NCBI RefSeq assembly: GCF_026239655.1
Contig: NZ_JAPIVO010000001.1
Span: 620,001 to 684,000 of the forward strand
Source of the DNA: Pedobacter sp. MR2016-24
Lineage (GTDB): Bacteria; Bacteroidota; Bacteroidia; Sphingobacteriales; Sphingobacteriaceae
DNA length: 64,000 bases
Direction: 5' to 3'
Positions 16,842 to 25,053 of the stretch are shown in pieces (the stretch's first letter is position 1; each line of letters opens with the position of its first letter). Position numbers and translations under genes: made by a program. The notes below the pieces were generated by a model that saw nothing but the letters and a program-made list of their open reading frames with translations, searched no databases and was not told the origin of the DNA.

Positions 16842-19800
16842 CTATTGTCCGCCGAAGTACATAGAGAACCTTGATTCAAGACCTGTAAATTGCTGGCCCA
16901 GTTTCTCCGATAATTTTGTCTGTTTTTGTTCTGCGGTAGTTTTCACCATCTGATTCAAGAACTGCAGACCAAGCTGTACGTTCTGGCCACCAACAAATCT
17001 GTTTTTACTTGCTGACACATCAGCAAGGTAAGTCAGCTCTTTCTGGATATATACTCCGGCTCTTTCCAGCAGGTCATTCGCTCTTTTTGTTTCCCCTAAT
17101 GTATACAGGTTCTCCGCAAGGAAGTAAGCACCCATTATAGAGCGCATGCCATAAAATTTCTCTGGCATCACTTCATAGTAACGGTTAACTACTTTTTTAG
17201 CATCTGCTATCTTACCTTCTTTAATCAGACTGGAGATAGTGGTATTGAATACATTATTAAAGATGGAGATATCATCTGAAGATTGCGTATCCAGGTAACG
17301 TGCATCTTTTACATTTCCCCATTTGAATTTGTTATACATGTTATTGTATAAGATATCTGTATTCACCAATTCGCTTTTTCCGGCGTCAGGAGCAATTTTG
17401 TAAGGTAAAAGACGTAAAGCCAGACCTTCGTTGTATAAGTAATTGTCAAGGCCATTAAACTGATCTGACGGCACTGTACTTGCGAAATAGATAGGACGTT
17501 TCCAGTTGTTGTTCACCAGAATGTCAATCATGGCCAATGTACCTTTGGTTACATAACTTTTATTGAATCTCCATTTCATCTCAGGAGTAATCATCGCTTC
17601 ATTTGCCGCGCTTACCGTACCTGATTTTACTACTTCTGCAGGATCTATCGTTATTTTGAAGTTCTGAGTAGGAATAAAGTTCTCTTTGGTCCCGTTTTGC
17701 AATGGCAGTTTATCTGCATCATTATCTGACAAAAGCACATCAAGAATGTTTTTAAGTTCTACATAAGTTGAATCTCCTAATTGCTCGTATTTCTGATAGT
17801 ACATTACATCCCTTACACCCTGTACATACTGTGAAGGCTTCATGCTGATCGGAAGTGGTGCAGACTCATTCTGTTTACGCTTCATACCGTCAATATACCA
17901 GTCAGTGTCAAACAAACTCAGGTTGACCAGACGGATATCCGGTCTGATGTTTTCAACTTCCTGTGCATACCATAGTGGGTAAGTATCATTATCACCATAA
18001 GTGAACAGGATCGCATTCGGTGCGCAGGACTGCAGGTAATCTACAGCAATGTCATGTGCCACCATTTTAGTAGAACGGTCATGATCATCCCATCCTTGTT
18101 CAGCCATAATAGCCGGTGCTGCTAATAATCCAACAACAGTGGCAGCAATAGCACCATTTCTTGGGGTCAGTTTTTTAAATACCCAGTCTTTCAGCGCAAA
18201 TACACTAAACCCGATCCATATGGCAAAGGCATAAAAGGATCCTACATAGGCATAATCCCGCTCTCTGGGTTCCAGCGGTTTCTGGTTCAGATAAAGCACA
18301 ATGGCAATCCCGGTAAAGAAAAACAGGAGACCTACAATACCAGCATCTTTCTGATTACGTTTGAAGTGCCAGATTGCACCTATCATTCCCATAATCAATG
18401 GCAGGAAGAAGAAGCGGTTATAAGCATTGTTCTCAACGATAGAAGGAGGGAGGTGCGACTGATCGCCCAGCATTAGGGCATCAATAGGTTTAATTCCGCT
18501 AAGGAACTGGCCCTGGTATACGCCGGCACCTTGTTCATCATTCTGACGACCAGCAAAGTTCCACATGAAATAACGCATGTACATATTGCCTATCTGATAT
18601 TTAAACAGGTAATTGATATTGTCGAAAAGATTAGGGAAATATTCGTCATTGAAGCCCATCAGGCTTTTATACTCTTCTACATGTCGCCCATCATCACTGT
18701 ACATCCTTGGGAATACAGTTGTTCTGTCATACTCATAATCGGTTTTTTTACCGGCAACCTCGTATTTGTCTGCCCCTTTACGGTAAATGTTTTTACCTTC
18801 TTTAAGACTTACTTTTTGTGAATTATAGTTGGGACCGAAGAGCAGTGGTCTGTCGCCATATTGCTCCCTGTTTAAATAGCTTAAAAATGAAAATGCGTTA
18901 TCAGGATTACTGTTATTCAGGTTTGGACCAGCTTTGGCTCTGATAATAATCATTGCAAAAGATCCGTATCCGAAAATGATCAGGACAGTAGATAACAAAG
19001 CAAGGTTTAAGATTTTCTTCTGGTGTTTGATAGAGTAACGGATAGCCCAGGTAAAGGCTGCGATCAGCACAATAGCGAAGAAAATCACACCAGATCCGAA
19101 GCCAAGCCCTAAGGTGTTGACAAAGAAAAGATCGAAATAAGCACCAAATGAAACTACGTATTGGATAATGCCATATTGTACAACAGCAAGAATCAGAATT
19201 CCTACCACCAATGCTTTAAAGACGCCTGCATTAGTTGGCTTAGCTGTCTTGCGGAAATAATATACAAAGGCAATTGCCGGAATAGTCAGTAAGTTCAATA
19301 AGTGGATACCTATGGAAAGTCCCATGATATAAGCAATAAAGAGCAGCCATTTGTCCGCACGCGGCTCATCAGCATGTGCTTCCCATTTCAGAATTCCCCA
19401 GAATACGATAGCCGTAAACAGAGAGGAAAGTGCATATACTTCCGATTCAACAGCAGAGAACCAGAAACTGTCAGAGAACGTATAGGCAAGGGATCCGACA
19501 ATTCCTGCACCCATAATGGTGATGATATCTGTCACAGACAATTCTCTACCACTTTTGATCACCATCTTTTTAGCCAGTGCGGTGATGGTCCAGAATAAAA
19601 AAAGGATCGTTGCACCACTCGCTACAGCTGAGCCGACATTCATGAAATATGCAACTTTATTCACATCACCCAGTGCCAGTAAAGAGAAAAAGCGCTGAAT
19701 CATTAAAAATAAAGGTGCTCCCGGTTGGTGGACTACCTGCATTTTCAATGCTGAAGCTATAAACTCACCGCAGTCCCAAAAACTAACTGAGGGCTCTAAG

Positions 19801-19874
19801 GTTAAGATATAAGTTACTGTGGCAATCAAAAAGCACAGCCATCCGGTAATGTTATTAATTTTTGAATAGTTCAT
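16842..19874 (-). CDS. DUF2723 family large membrane protein
   Basis: Inner-membrane protein of 1010 residues found almost universally in Bacteroidota. The N-terminal signature TLEPSVSFWDCGEFIAS plus HQPGAPLFLM defines DUF2723, which has the look of a polytopic GT-C glycosyltransferase (acidic loop after the first membrane helix, as in protein O-mannosyltransferases). About 12 hydrophobic segments lie in the first 570 residues. The C-terminal 440 residues are soluble, with TPR-like helices near the end (ADAKKVVNRYYEVMPEKFYG). The catalytic role is inferred from fold similarity. It is a single-gene transcript with its own terminator, divergent from the tRNA-Gln/prs side. Confidence 0.88.
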   Translation of the reverse strand: MNYSKINNITGWLCFLIATVTYILTLEPSVSFWDCGEFIASALKMQVVHQPGAPLFLMIQRFFSLLALGDVNKVAYFMNVGSAVASGATILFLFWTITALAKKMVIKSGRELSVTDIITIMGAGIVGSLAYTFSDSFWFSAVESEVYALSSLFTAIVFWGILKWEAHADEPRADKWLLFIAYIMGLSIGIHLLNLLTIPAIAFVYYFRKTAKPTNAGVFKALVVGILILAVVQYGIIQYVVSFGAYFDLFFVNTLGLGFGSGVIFFAIVLIAAFTWAIRYSIKHQKKILNLALLSTVLIIFGYGSFAMIIIRAKAGPNLNNSNPDNAFSFLSYLNREQYGDRPLLFGPNYNSQKVSLKEGKNIYRKGADKYEVAGKKTDYEYDRTTVFPRMYSDDGRHVEEYKSLMGFNDEYFPNLFDNINYLFKYQIGNMYMRYFMWNFAGRQNDEQGAGVYQGQFLSGIKPIDALMLGDQSHLPPSIVENNAYNRFFFLPLIMGMIGAIWHFKRNQKDAGIVGLLFFFTGIAIVLYLNQKPLEPRERDYAYVGSFYAFAIWIGFSVFALKDWVFKKLTPRNGAIAATVVGLLAAPAIMAEQGWDDHDRSTKMVAHDIAVDYLQSCAPNAILFTYGDNDTYPLWYAQEVENIRPDIRLVNLSLFDTDWYIDGMKRKQNESAPLPISMKPSQYVQGVRDVMYYQKYEQLGDSTYVELKNILDVLLSDNDADKLPLQNGTKENFIPTQNFKITIDPAEVVKSGTVSAANEAMITPEMKWRFNKSYVTKGTLAMIDILVNNNWKRPIYFASTVPSDQFNGLDNYLYNEGLALRLLPYKIAPDAGKSELVNTDILYNNMYNKFKWGNVKDARYLDTQSSDDISIFNNVFNTTISSLIKEGKIADAKKVVNRYYEVMPEKFYGMRSIMGAYFLAENLYTLGETKRANDLLERAGVYIQKELTYLADVSASKNRFVGGQNVQLGLQFLNQMVKTTAEQKQTKLSEKLGQQFTGLESRFSMYFGGQ

Positions 19875-20033
19875 TTTATTTTAAAATATAATGTCGGCAC
19901 ATAAAAGTGCTGCCGAAAATAAAGAAATAGATTGGTAATAGCACATAGATACTTATAGTTTAATGGAATTTTAATGCTTTAAAGGGTCAAACGAGGTGGT
20001 TTTAAAATTATTTTATTTTTTTTTGCATTTGGA

Positions 20034-20064
20034 TTTGCATAATTCAAAAATCTGCGTAGATTTG
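20034..20064 (+). promoter_or_regulatory. Promoter of tRNA-Gln
   Basis: TTTG at 20034-20037, a 19-bp spacer, and TAGATTTG at 20057-20064: a full match to the Bacteroidota primary sigma pattern, ending 43 bp before the tRNA. Confidence 0.75.
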
Positions 20065-20107
20065 CATTCCCAATTCAAAGCAACCACTTGTTGATTTGAA
20101 GGAAGAT

Positions 20108-20181
20108 TGCCCGATAGTATAAAGGTAGTACAACGGTTTTTGGTACCGTTTGTCTAGGTTCGAATCCTGGTCGGGCAACCA
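20108..20181 (+). tRNA. tRNA-Gln (anticodon UUG)
   Basis: Acceptor arms TGCCCGA (20108-20114) and TCGGGCA (20171-20177) pair fully. The anticodon stem ACGGT/ACCGT encloses the loop TTTTGGT, giving anticodon TTG for glutamine (CAA). The T-arm CTAGG-TTCGAAT-CCTGG is standard. The discriminator A at 20178 is followed by an encoded CCA (20179-20181). It has its own promoter and terminator. Confidence 0.97.
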
Positions 20182-20189
20182 AACAATAT

Positions 20190-20225
20190 TCGGATTGTGA
20201 TTCAGATTGCAATCCGATTTTTTTT
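20190..20225 (+). terminator. Terminator after tRNA-Gln
   Basis: Stem TCGGATTG (20190-20197) / CAATCCGA (20210-20217), 12-nt loop, followed by eight T (20218-20225). It separates the tRNA from prs, which begins 27 bp later. Confidence 0.85.
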
Positions 20226-20251
20226 AACCCAGCATTGATACCCGTCTAATC

Positions 20252-21196
20252 ATGCCATTGCAATTTAACCCAGTTAAACTTTTTGCCGGATCCGGTACAA
20301 AAGCATTAGCACATAAAATTGCCGAAAACTACGGCAAGCCTCTTGGTAATGTGACTCTAAGTAAATTTAGCGATGGTGAATTTCAGCCTTCATACGATGA
20401 ATCAATAAGAGGATGTGACGTATTCCTGATCCAGTCCACCTACCAGCCTTCTGATAATTTAATGGAATTGTTGTTAATGGTTGATGCTGCAAAAAGAGCA
20501 TCTGCACATTATATTACGGCAGTGGTTCCTTATTATGGTTTGGCCAGACAAGACAGAAAAGATAAACCAAGGGTAGCCATAGGCGCTAAACTGGTAGCTA
20601 ATCTGTTGAAATCTGCAGGTATACACAGGATCATGACGATGGACCTGCATGCTGCTCAGATCCAGGGCTTTTTTGATATCCCTGTAGATCACCTTGATGG
20701 TTCGGTGATATTCGTACCTTATATTAAAAGCCTGGGCTTAAAAAACCTGACTATAGCATCACCTGATATGGGTGGTTCTTACAGAGCAAGGACATTTGCC
20801 AAGTTCTTTAATGCAGAGGTAGTGATTTGTGATAAGAGACGTAAACGTGCAAACGAAATTGAATCGATGTCAATCATCGGGGATGTTACGGGAATGGATA
20901 TCGTACTGATGGACGATATTTGTGATACAGCCGGAACACTGGCTAAAGCTGCTGCTTTAATTATGGAGAATGGGGCAAGAAGTGTAAGAGCTGTTTGTAC
21001 ACATCCTGTATTATCAGGTAAAGCTTATGAGACAGTGGAAAACTCGATGCTGACAGAACTGATTGTGACGGACACAATTCCCCTGAAACAGGAAAGTCCT
21101 AAAATCAGGGTTTTAAGTACAGCAGCTTTGTTTGCAAAGGCGATAGCAAATGTAAACGAACATGGCTCAATCAGTGAGCTTTTTCAAGTTGATTAA
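20252..21196 (+). CDS. prs: Ribose-phosphate pyrophosphokinase (PRPP synthetase)
   Basis: Cytoplasmic enzyme of 314 residues making PRPP from ribose 5-phosphate and ATP, feeding purine, pyrimidine, histidine, tryptophan and NAD synthesis. Class I features are clear: N-terminal KLFAGSGTKALAHKIA, the flexible-loop region YYGLARQDRKDKPR, MDLHAAQIQGFFDIPVDHL, and the PRPP-binding loop IVLMDDICDTAGTL. It ends 85 bp before rplY. The order prs-rplY-pth is common in bacteria. The tRNA terminator immediately upstream means some transcripts must start between 20226 and 20251 or read through. Confidence 0.97.
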   Translation: MPLQFNPVKLFAGSGTKALAHKIAENYGKPLGNVTLSKFSDGEFQPSYDESIRGCDVFLIQSTYQPSDNLMELLLMVDAAKRASAHYITAVVPYYGLARQDRKDKPRVAIGAKLVANLLKSAGIHRIMTMDLHAAQIQGFFDIPVDHLDGSVIFVPYIKSLGLKNLTIASPDMGGSYRARTFAKFFNAEVVICDKRRKRANEIESMSIIGDVTGMDIVLMDDICDTAGTLAKAAALIMENGARSVRAVCTHPVLSGKAYETVENSMLTELIVTDTIPLKQESPKIRVLSTAALFAKAIANVNEHGSISELFQVD

Positions 21197-21281
21197 TTAA
21201 TAACACAATAATAAATTATGAACCGGAAGGATCAATTCAGATCCGAAAGCTTCATAACCATTAAAATTAAATATATAGATT

Positions 21282-21860
21282 ATGAAAATTATCGCAATTA
21301 GCGGTTCTCCAAGAGAGAACGTAGGGAAACGCGATGCTAAAGAGCTTCGCTACGAAGGTAAAGTTCCTGCAGTATTGTATGGTGGTACAGAACAAGCACA
21401 TTTAGCTGTTGTTACAACAGACTTAAAAGATGCTATCTACACACCAGAAGCTAACTTTTTAGAAATTGATGTGAATGGTACAAAAACCAAAGCAATCATA
21501 AAAGATTTACAATTTCACCCTTTAACTGACCTTTTACTTCACGTAGATTTCCTTCAGTTATTTGATGATAAAGAAATCGTTATGGAGATTCCTATTAAAT
21601 TAGTAGGTACTTCTCCAGGTGTTAAAATGGGTGGTAAATTAGTGCAGAAGTTACGTAAACTTCGTGTTAAAGCACTACCTAAAGATATGCCACAAGTTGT
21701 TGAAGTGAGCATTGCTAAATTAGAAGTTGGTAACTTATTCCGTGTACGTGACATTGAAAAAGCTGCTTACACTATTACTAACACTGCTGAAGATACTATC
21801 GTATCTGTAGGAATGTCCAGAGCATTGAAACAAGCAGAACAACAAGCAGGTAAAAAATAA
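21282..21860 (+). CDS. rplY: 50S ribosomal protein L25, Ctc type
   Basis: 5S rRNA-binding protein of the large subunit central protuberance, 192 residues: the long two-domain Ctc/TL5 form. The N-terminal L25 domain begins MKIIAISGSPRENVGKRDAK and contains GKVPAVLYGG; the C-terminal beta domain includes EIPIKLVGTSPGVKMGGKL. An 85-bp leader separates it from prs and holds a short overlapping upstream ORF and a small GGATC/GATCC stem. A terminator follows 25 bp after the stop. Confidence 0.96.
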   Translation: MKIIAISGSPRENVGKRDAKELRYEGKVPAVLYGGTEQAHLAVVTTDLKDAIYTPEANFLEIDVNGTKTKAIIKDLQFHPLTDLLLHVDFLQLFDDKEIVMEIPIKLVGTSPGVKMGGKLVQKLRKLRVKALPKDMPQVVEVSIAKLEVGNLFRVRDIEKAAYTITNTAEDTIVSVGMSRALKQAEQQAGKK

Positions 21861-21885
21861 ACTGTTCTTAACAGATCAATTTATA

Positions 21886-21921
21886 ACAGCACTGATGATT
21901 TCATCAGTGCTGTTTTTTTTT
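21886..21921 (+). terminator. Terminator after rplY
   Basis: Twelve-bp perfect stem (21886-21897 / 21902-21913, ACAGCACTGATG and complement) with a 4-nt loop, then a T-run to 21921. Confidence 0.93.
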
Positions 21922-21960
21922 GCCTTGTGGCGATGTAATTTACGATCTCAGATAAACTGC

Positions 21961-21968
21961 TATCTTTG
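21961..21968 (+). promoter_or_regulatory. Putative -7 element for pth
   Basis: TATCTTTG fits TAnnTTTG. The upstream element would be TTTA at 21939-21942, a weak -33. It lies just after the rplY terminator and would give a leader of about 50 nt. Confidence 0.45.
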
Positions 21969-22023
21969 CGAACAGGAAAAAATGTCCGGTACCTTTTTCC
22001 TGCTATAAAAACGTAATTCAAAA

Positions 22024-22584
22024 ATGAAGTATCTAATTGTTGGTCTCGGAAATATCGGACCTGAATATGCACATACGCGACACAATATAGGTTTTGATAT
22101 TGCTGATCAACTCGTTAAAGAGCTCGGTGGTTCGTTTACAAATATGCGGCTGGCTTATTATGCAGAAGTATCCTGGAAAGGCCGTAAACTGCATGTCATT
22201 AAGCCGACTACTTTTATGAACCTGAGTGGTAAAGCTGTAAATTACTGGATGCAGGAATTACACATCCCTATAGAAAATGTATTGGTGCTGGTAGATGACC
22301 TGGCGATTCCATTGGGAAAGTTGAGACTTAAACTGCAGGGCAGTAGTGCGGGGCATAATGGATTGAAAAGTATTGAGGCCAGTTGTGGTGGTCAGGGTTA
22401 CCCGCGACTCAGATTTGGCGTGAGTGACAACTTCCCGAAAGGCAGGCAGGTTGACTACGTGCTTGCACGTTTTGACAAGGATGAACAGCTGGAATTACCT
22501 GCGCTGATCGATAAAAGTGTTGCGCTGATCCAGAGTTTTGTAACTATCGGACCAGCGCAGACTATGACTGCCTTTAATAAATAA
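22024..22584 (+). CDS. pth: Peptidyl-tRNA hydrolase
   Basis: Cytoplasmic esterase of 186 residues that recycles peptidyl-tRNA released from stalled ribosomes. Key residues are present: N10 in VGLGNIGPEY, catalytic H20 in HTRHNIGF, the Asp pair in VLVDDLAIPLGKLRL and Asn in SAGHNGLKSI. Length is normal. Its stop lies only 4 bp from the stop of the convergent hybrid kinase gene, with no room for a terminator between the two. Confidence 0.96.
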   Translation: MKYLIVGLGNIGPEYAHTRHNIGFDIADQLVKELGGSFTNMRLAYYAEVSWKGRKLHVIKPTTFMNLSGKAVNYWMQELHIPIENVLVLVDDLAIPLGKLRLKLQGSSAGHNGLKSIEASCGGQGYPRLRFGVSDNFPKGRQVDYVLARFDKDEQLELPALIDKSVALIQSFVTIGPAQTMTAFNK

Positions 22585-22588
22585 GCTC

Positions 22589-24196
22589 CTAATCGGCTTT
22601 GTGACTCAGTTCTGGGCTAGTGAAAGCAACGATTTTTTTGTAAAGCAGGCCCAACTCGTAGGGCTTGCCTAAAACATCATTAGCACCTGCATCAAGTGCA
22701 GCCTTTTTATCGTTCTCCATTACAGCAGCAGAGAAAGTAATGATGGGAATATCTTTTTTACCTGGTACATAGTTCTCCCTGATCAGCTTTGTGGCTTCAA
22801 GGCCGTTCATAACAGGCATATAGGTATCCATCAGTATGATATCGTAATCATTACTCTTCAACTTGTCCAGCGCCTCCCTGCCATTTTCTACCACATCGGC
22901 ATTGATGTTCCAGTCCTTAAGGATCTTTACAATCAGAAATTTATTGATAGGATTGTCTTCCGCAACTAAAATACTTACATTCTCGAATGGCAGCAGTTTG
23001 TGGTTATTCTTTTCCGGGCTTTCCTGTTTATCTTCCATCACCTGATACCAGTTGCTGAAACAGAAAGTACTGCCCTTATTTTCTTCGCTGGTTACTGTTA
23101 GCTCTCCTCCTTTTAGATAGGCCAGATTTTTCACAATAGAGAGTCCCAGTCCCGTACCGCCGAAATTCAGTGTAGTACTATCATCGGCTTGTTCAAAGGT
23201 TTCAAAAATCTTATCGATTTTATCAGCCGCAATACCAATCCCCGTATCTGTGACAGAAAATTTGAGGCGCGCATTGTTTCCTTTTCTGTCCAAAACTTCC
23301 ACCTTCAGTGTTATAGTGCCTTCATTTGTAAATTTAATGGCATTGCCGATGAGGTTCATCAGGATCTGATTGAGCCTTAAAGAATCAGCAAATATATATG
23401 GAGGCAGGTGCGGATCGAAATCTGTAATGAGTTCCAGATTTTTCTCTTTAGCACGTATTTTAAGTAAATTAATTACGGCATAACAAATTTGTATCAGATC
23501 TGTTGAAGCACGGTTGATTTTAAATTTGCCTGCATCAATTTTTGACAAATCAAGAATATCGTTAATCACCCCCAGCAGGGAATTGGAAGAGATTTCCAGA
23601 AGACTGATCATTTCCCGCTGCTCTTCGGACAATTCGGTTTTTTCGAGCAGATTGGCCAGACCAATAATGCCATTGATGGGGGTCCGGATTTCGTGACTCA
23701 TGTTGGCCAGGAAATTCTCTTTTATTTTTTTACCCTGTTCAGCCAGCTCTTTTGCTTTGATCAGTTCTTTCTGATAAGCTTCCAGTTCACTGTTTTTCCT
23801 GATAATATCTCTTTGTGTTTTTACAAACTGTATAAAGGAATCTACTTTTGCTGAGGTAACGTAGGGGTTCAGAGGTTTATATAAATAGTCTACAGCTCCG
23901 GCATTTAATCCCTTCACTGCATATTTTGTTTCTGTGGAAATGGCCGTCACAAAAATAACCAGGATATCTTTAGTTCTGGGATTGCTTTTTAATATCTCTA
24001 CCAGCTCAAACCCATCCATCTCAGGCATCTGAACATCTACAAGCGCGATTGCGATATCTACTTCCCAGGCAAGTCTGAGTGCTTCGTTGGGCAGGGTGGT
24101 AGATATTAAATTTACGTCATCTCTTTGCAACAGTGCTTCCAGCGCCACGATGTTCTCGGGTCTGTCATCAACAATGAGGATGTTAATCTTTTCCAT
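22589..24196 (-). CDS. Hybrid protein: receiver - histidine kinase - receiver
   Basis: Cytoplasmic 535-residue signalling protein with no membrane segment. Domains in order: receiver (about 3-120; ILIVDDRPENIV, phospho-Asp in LVDVQMPEMDG, Lys in YLYKP), a short coiled linker, HisKA (about 165-230; FLANMSHEIRTPINGIIG with phospho-His), HATPase (about 270-390; NAIKFTNEG, DTGIGIA, GGTGLGLSIV) and a second receiver (about 410-525; ILVAEDNPINK, ILMDTYMPVMNG, GKPYE). It ends a minus-strand block after a hybrid kinase and CheR, 26 bp after the CheR gene. The N-terminal receiver suggests it is itself controlled by phosphotransfer from its partner. Confidence 0.93.
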   Translation of the reverse strand: MEKINILIVDDRPENIVALEALLQRDDVNLISTTLPNEALRLAWEVDIAIALVDVQMPEMDGFELVEILKSNPRTKDILVIFVTAISTETKYAVKGLNAGAVDYLYKPLNPYVTSAKVDSFIQFVKTQRDIIRKNSELEAYQKELIKAKELAEQGKKIKENFLANMSHEIRTPINGIIGLANLLEKTELSEEQREMISLLEISSNSLLGVINDILDLSKIDAGKFKINRASTDLIQICYAVINLLKIRAKEKNLELITDFDPHLPPYIFADSLRLNQILMNLIGNAIKFTNEGTITLKVEVLDRKGNNARLKFSVTDTGIGIAADKIDKIFETFEQADDSTTLNFGGTGLGLSIVKNLAYLKGGELTVTSEENKGSTFCFSNWYQVMEDKQESPEKNNHKLLPFENVSILVAEDNPINKFLIVKILKDWNINADVVENGREALDKLKSNDYDIILMDTYMPVMNGLEATKLIRENYVPGKKDIPIITFSAAVMENDKKAALDAGANDVLGKPYELGLLYKKIVAFTSPELSHKAD

Positions 24197-24222
24197 ATAA
24201 TTGTGAGTATAAGATTTGCTTC

Positions 24223-25053
24223 TTATGCTGTCTTTTGATATATATTGTTCTTTGAATCTATGATTTTAAAGCGGCCTAATTCTGAGCTGCGCAGTGTTTC
24301 TTTGGAACCCAAGCAGAGAAATCCGAAATTAGCGAGACTGTTGTAAAACAGGTCGATCACTTTTTTCTGCAGATCTGTGTTAAAATAAATCAGCACGTTA
24401 CGGCAGGAGATGAGCTGAAACTCATTGAAAACTCCATCTGATGCCAGGTTATGTGCAGAAAATAATACGTTTTTCTTTAATGAATGATTAATTGATGCAG
24501 CACCATAGTTTGCATAATAATAGTCAGCAAGTGTATGCATTGCGCCCGATTTCTGATAATTTTCTGAATACTGTTTCATCTTCTGTAAATCGTATATCCC
24601 GTTTTTTGCAAATTCCAATACATTTGCATTGATATCTGTACCATAAAAAAAACTCCTGTCATACAGGTTAGCCTCTGCAAACAAGATGGTATAGGAATAT
24701 AACTCTTCTCCTGTTGAGCAGCCTGCATTCCATACTTTTATGCGCTGATATGATCTCAAATAGGGAATTACATGTGTTGAAACTGCCTTGTAAAATAAAG
24801 GGTCACGGAACATTTCCGTAACATTTACCGTTATCTCCATCAGAAAGTACTCAAAATAATCATGATCATTTGTAAGCAACGTACGTAAATCGAAAAGATT
24901 TAGTTTTTGTAATTGCATAATTCTGGTCACTCTTCTTTTAAGGGAGGCTGCCGAATAATCACCGAAATCAAATCCGTGAATATTTTTAATGAAGACAACC
25001 AGCTCTGATAACTGCTGAAAAGTGATAACTTCTTCCGGATTTTCCTTCATCAT
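24223..25053 (-). CDS. CheR-family protein-glutamate methyltransferase
   Basis: SAM-dependent methyltransferase of 276 residues. The N-terminal CheR helical domain has HGFDFGDYSAASLKRRVTRIM. The catalytic domain has NVTEMFRDPLFYKAV, the SAM motif VWNAGCSTGEELYSYTI and ISCRNVLIYFN. The chosen ATG at 25053 overlaps the upstream kinase stop as TAATG; the frame is open to a TTG at 25065, which is less likely. In chemotaxis CheR methylates receptors, but no receptor, CheB, CheW or CheA is encoded nearby, so its target here is unknown and may be the neighbouring kinase. Confidence 0.92.
   Translation of the reverse strand: MMKENPEEVITFQQLSELVVFIKNIHGFDFGDYSAASLKRRVTRIMQLQKLNLFDLRTLLTNDHDYFEYFLMEITVNVTEMFRDPLFYKAVSTHVIPYLRSYQRIKVWNAGCSTGEELYSYTILFAEANLYDRSFFYGTDINANVLEFAKNGIYDLQKMKQYSENYQKSGAMHTLADYYYANYGAASINHSLKKNVLFSAHNLASDGVFNEFQLISCRNVLIYFNTDLQKKVIDLFYNSLANFGFLCLGSKETLRSSELGRFKIIDSKNNIYQKTA

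Noticed and set aside
19895-19917. Bulged hairpin in the DUF2723 leader
   Set aside because: Seven pairs with a 3-nt bulge and no other support.
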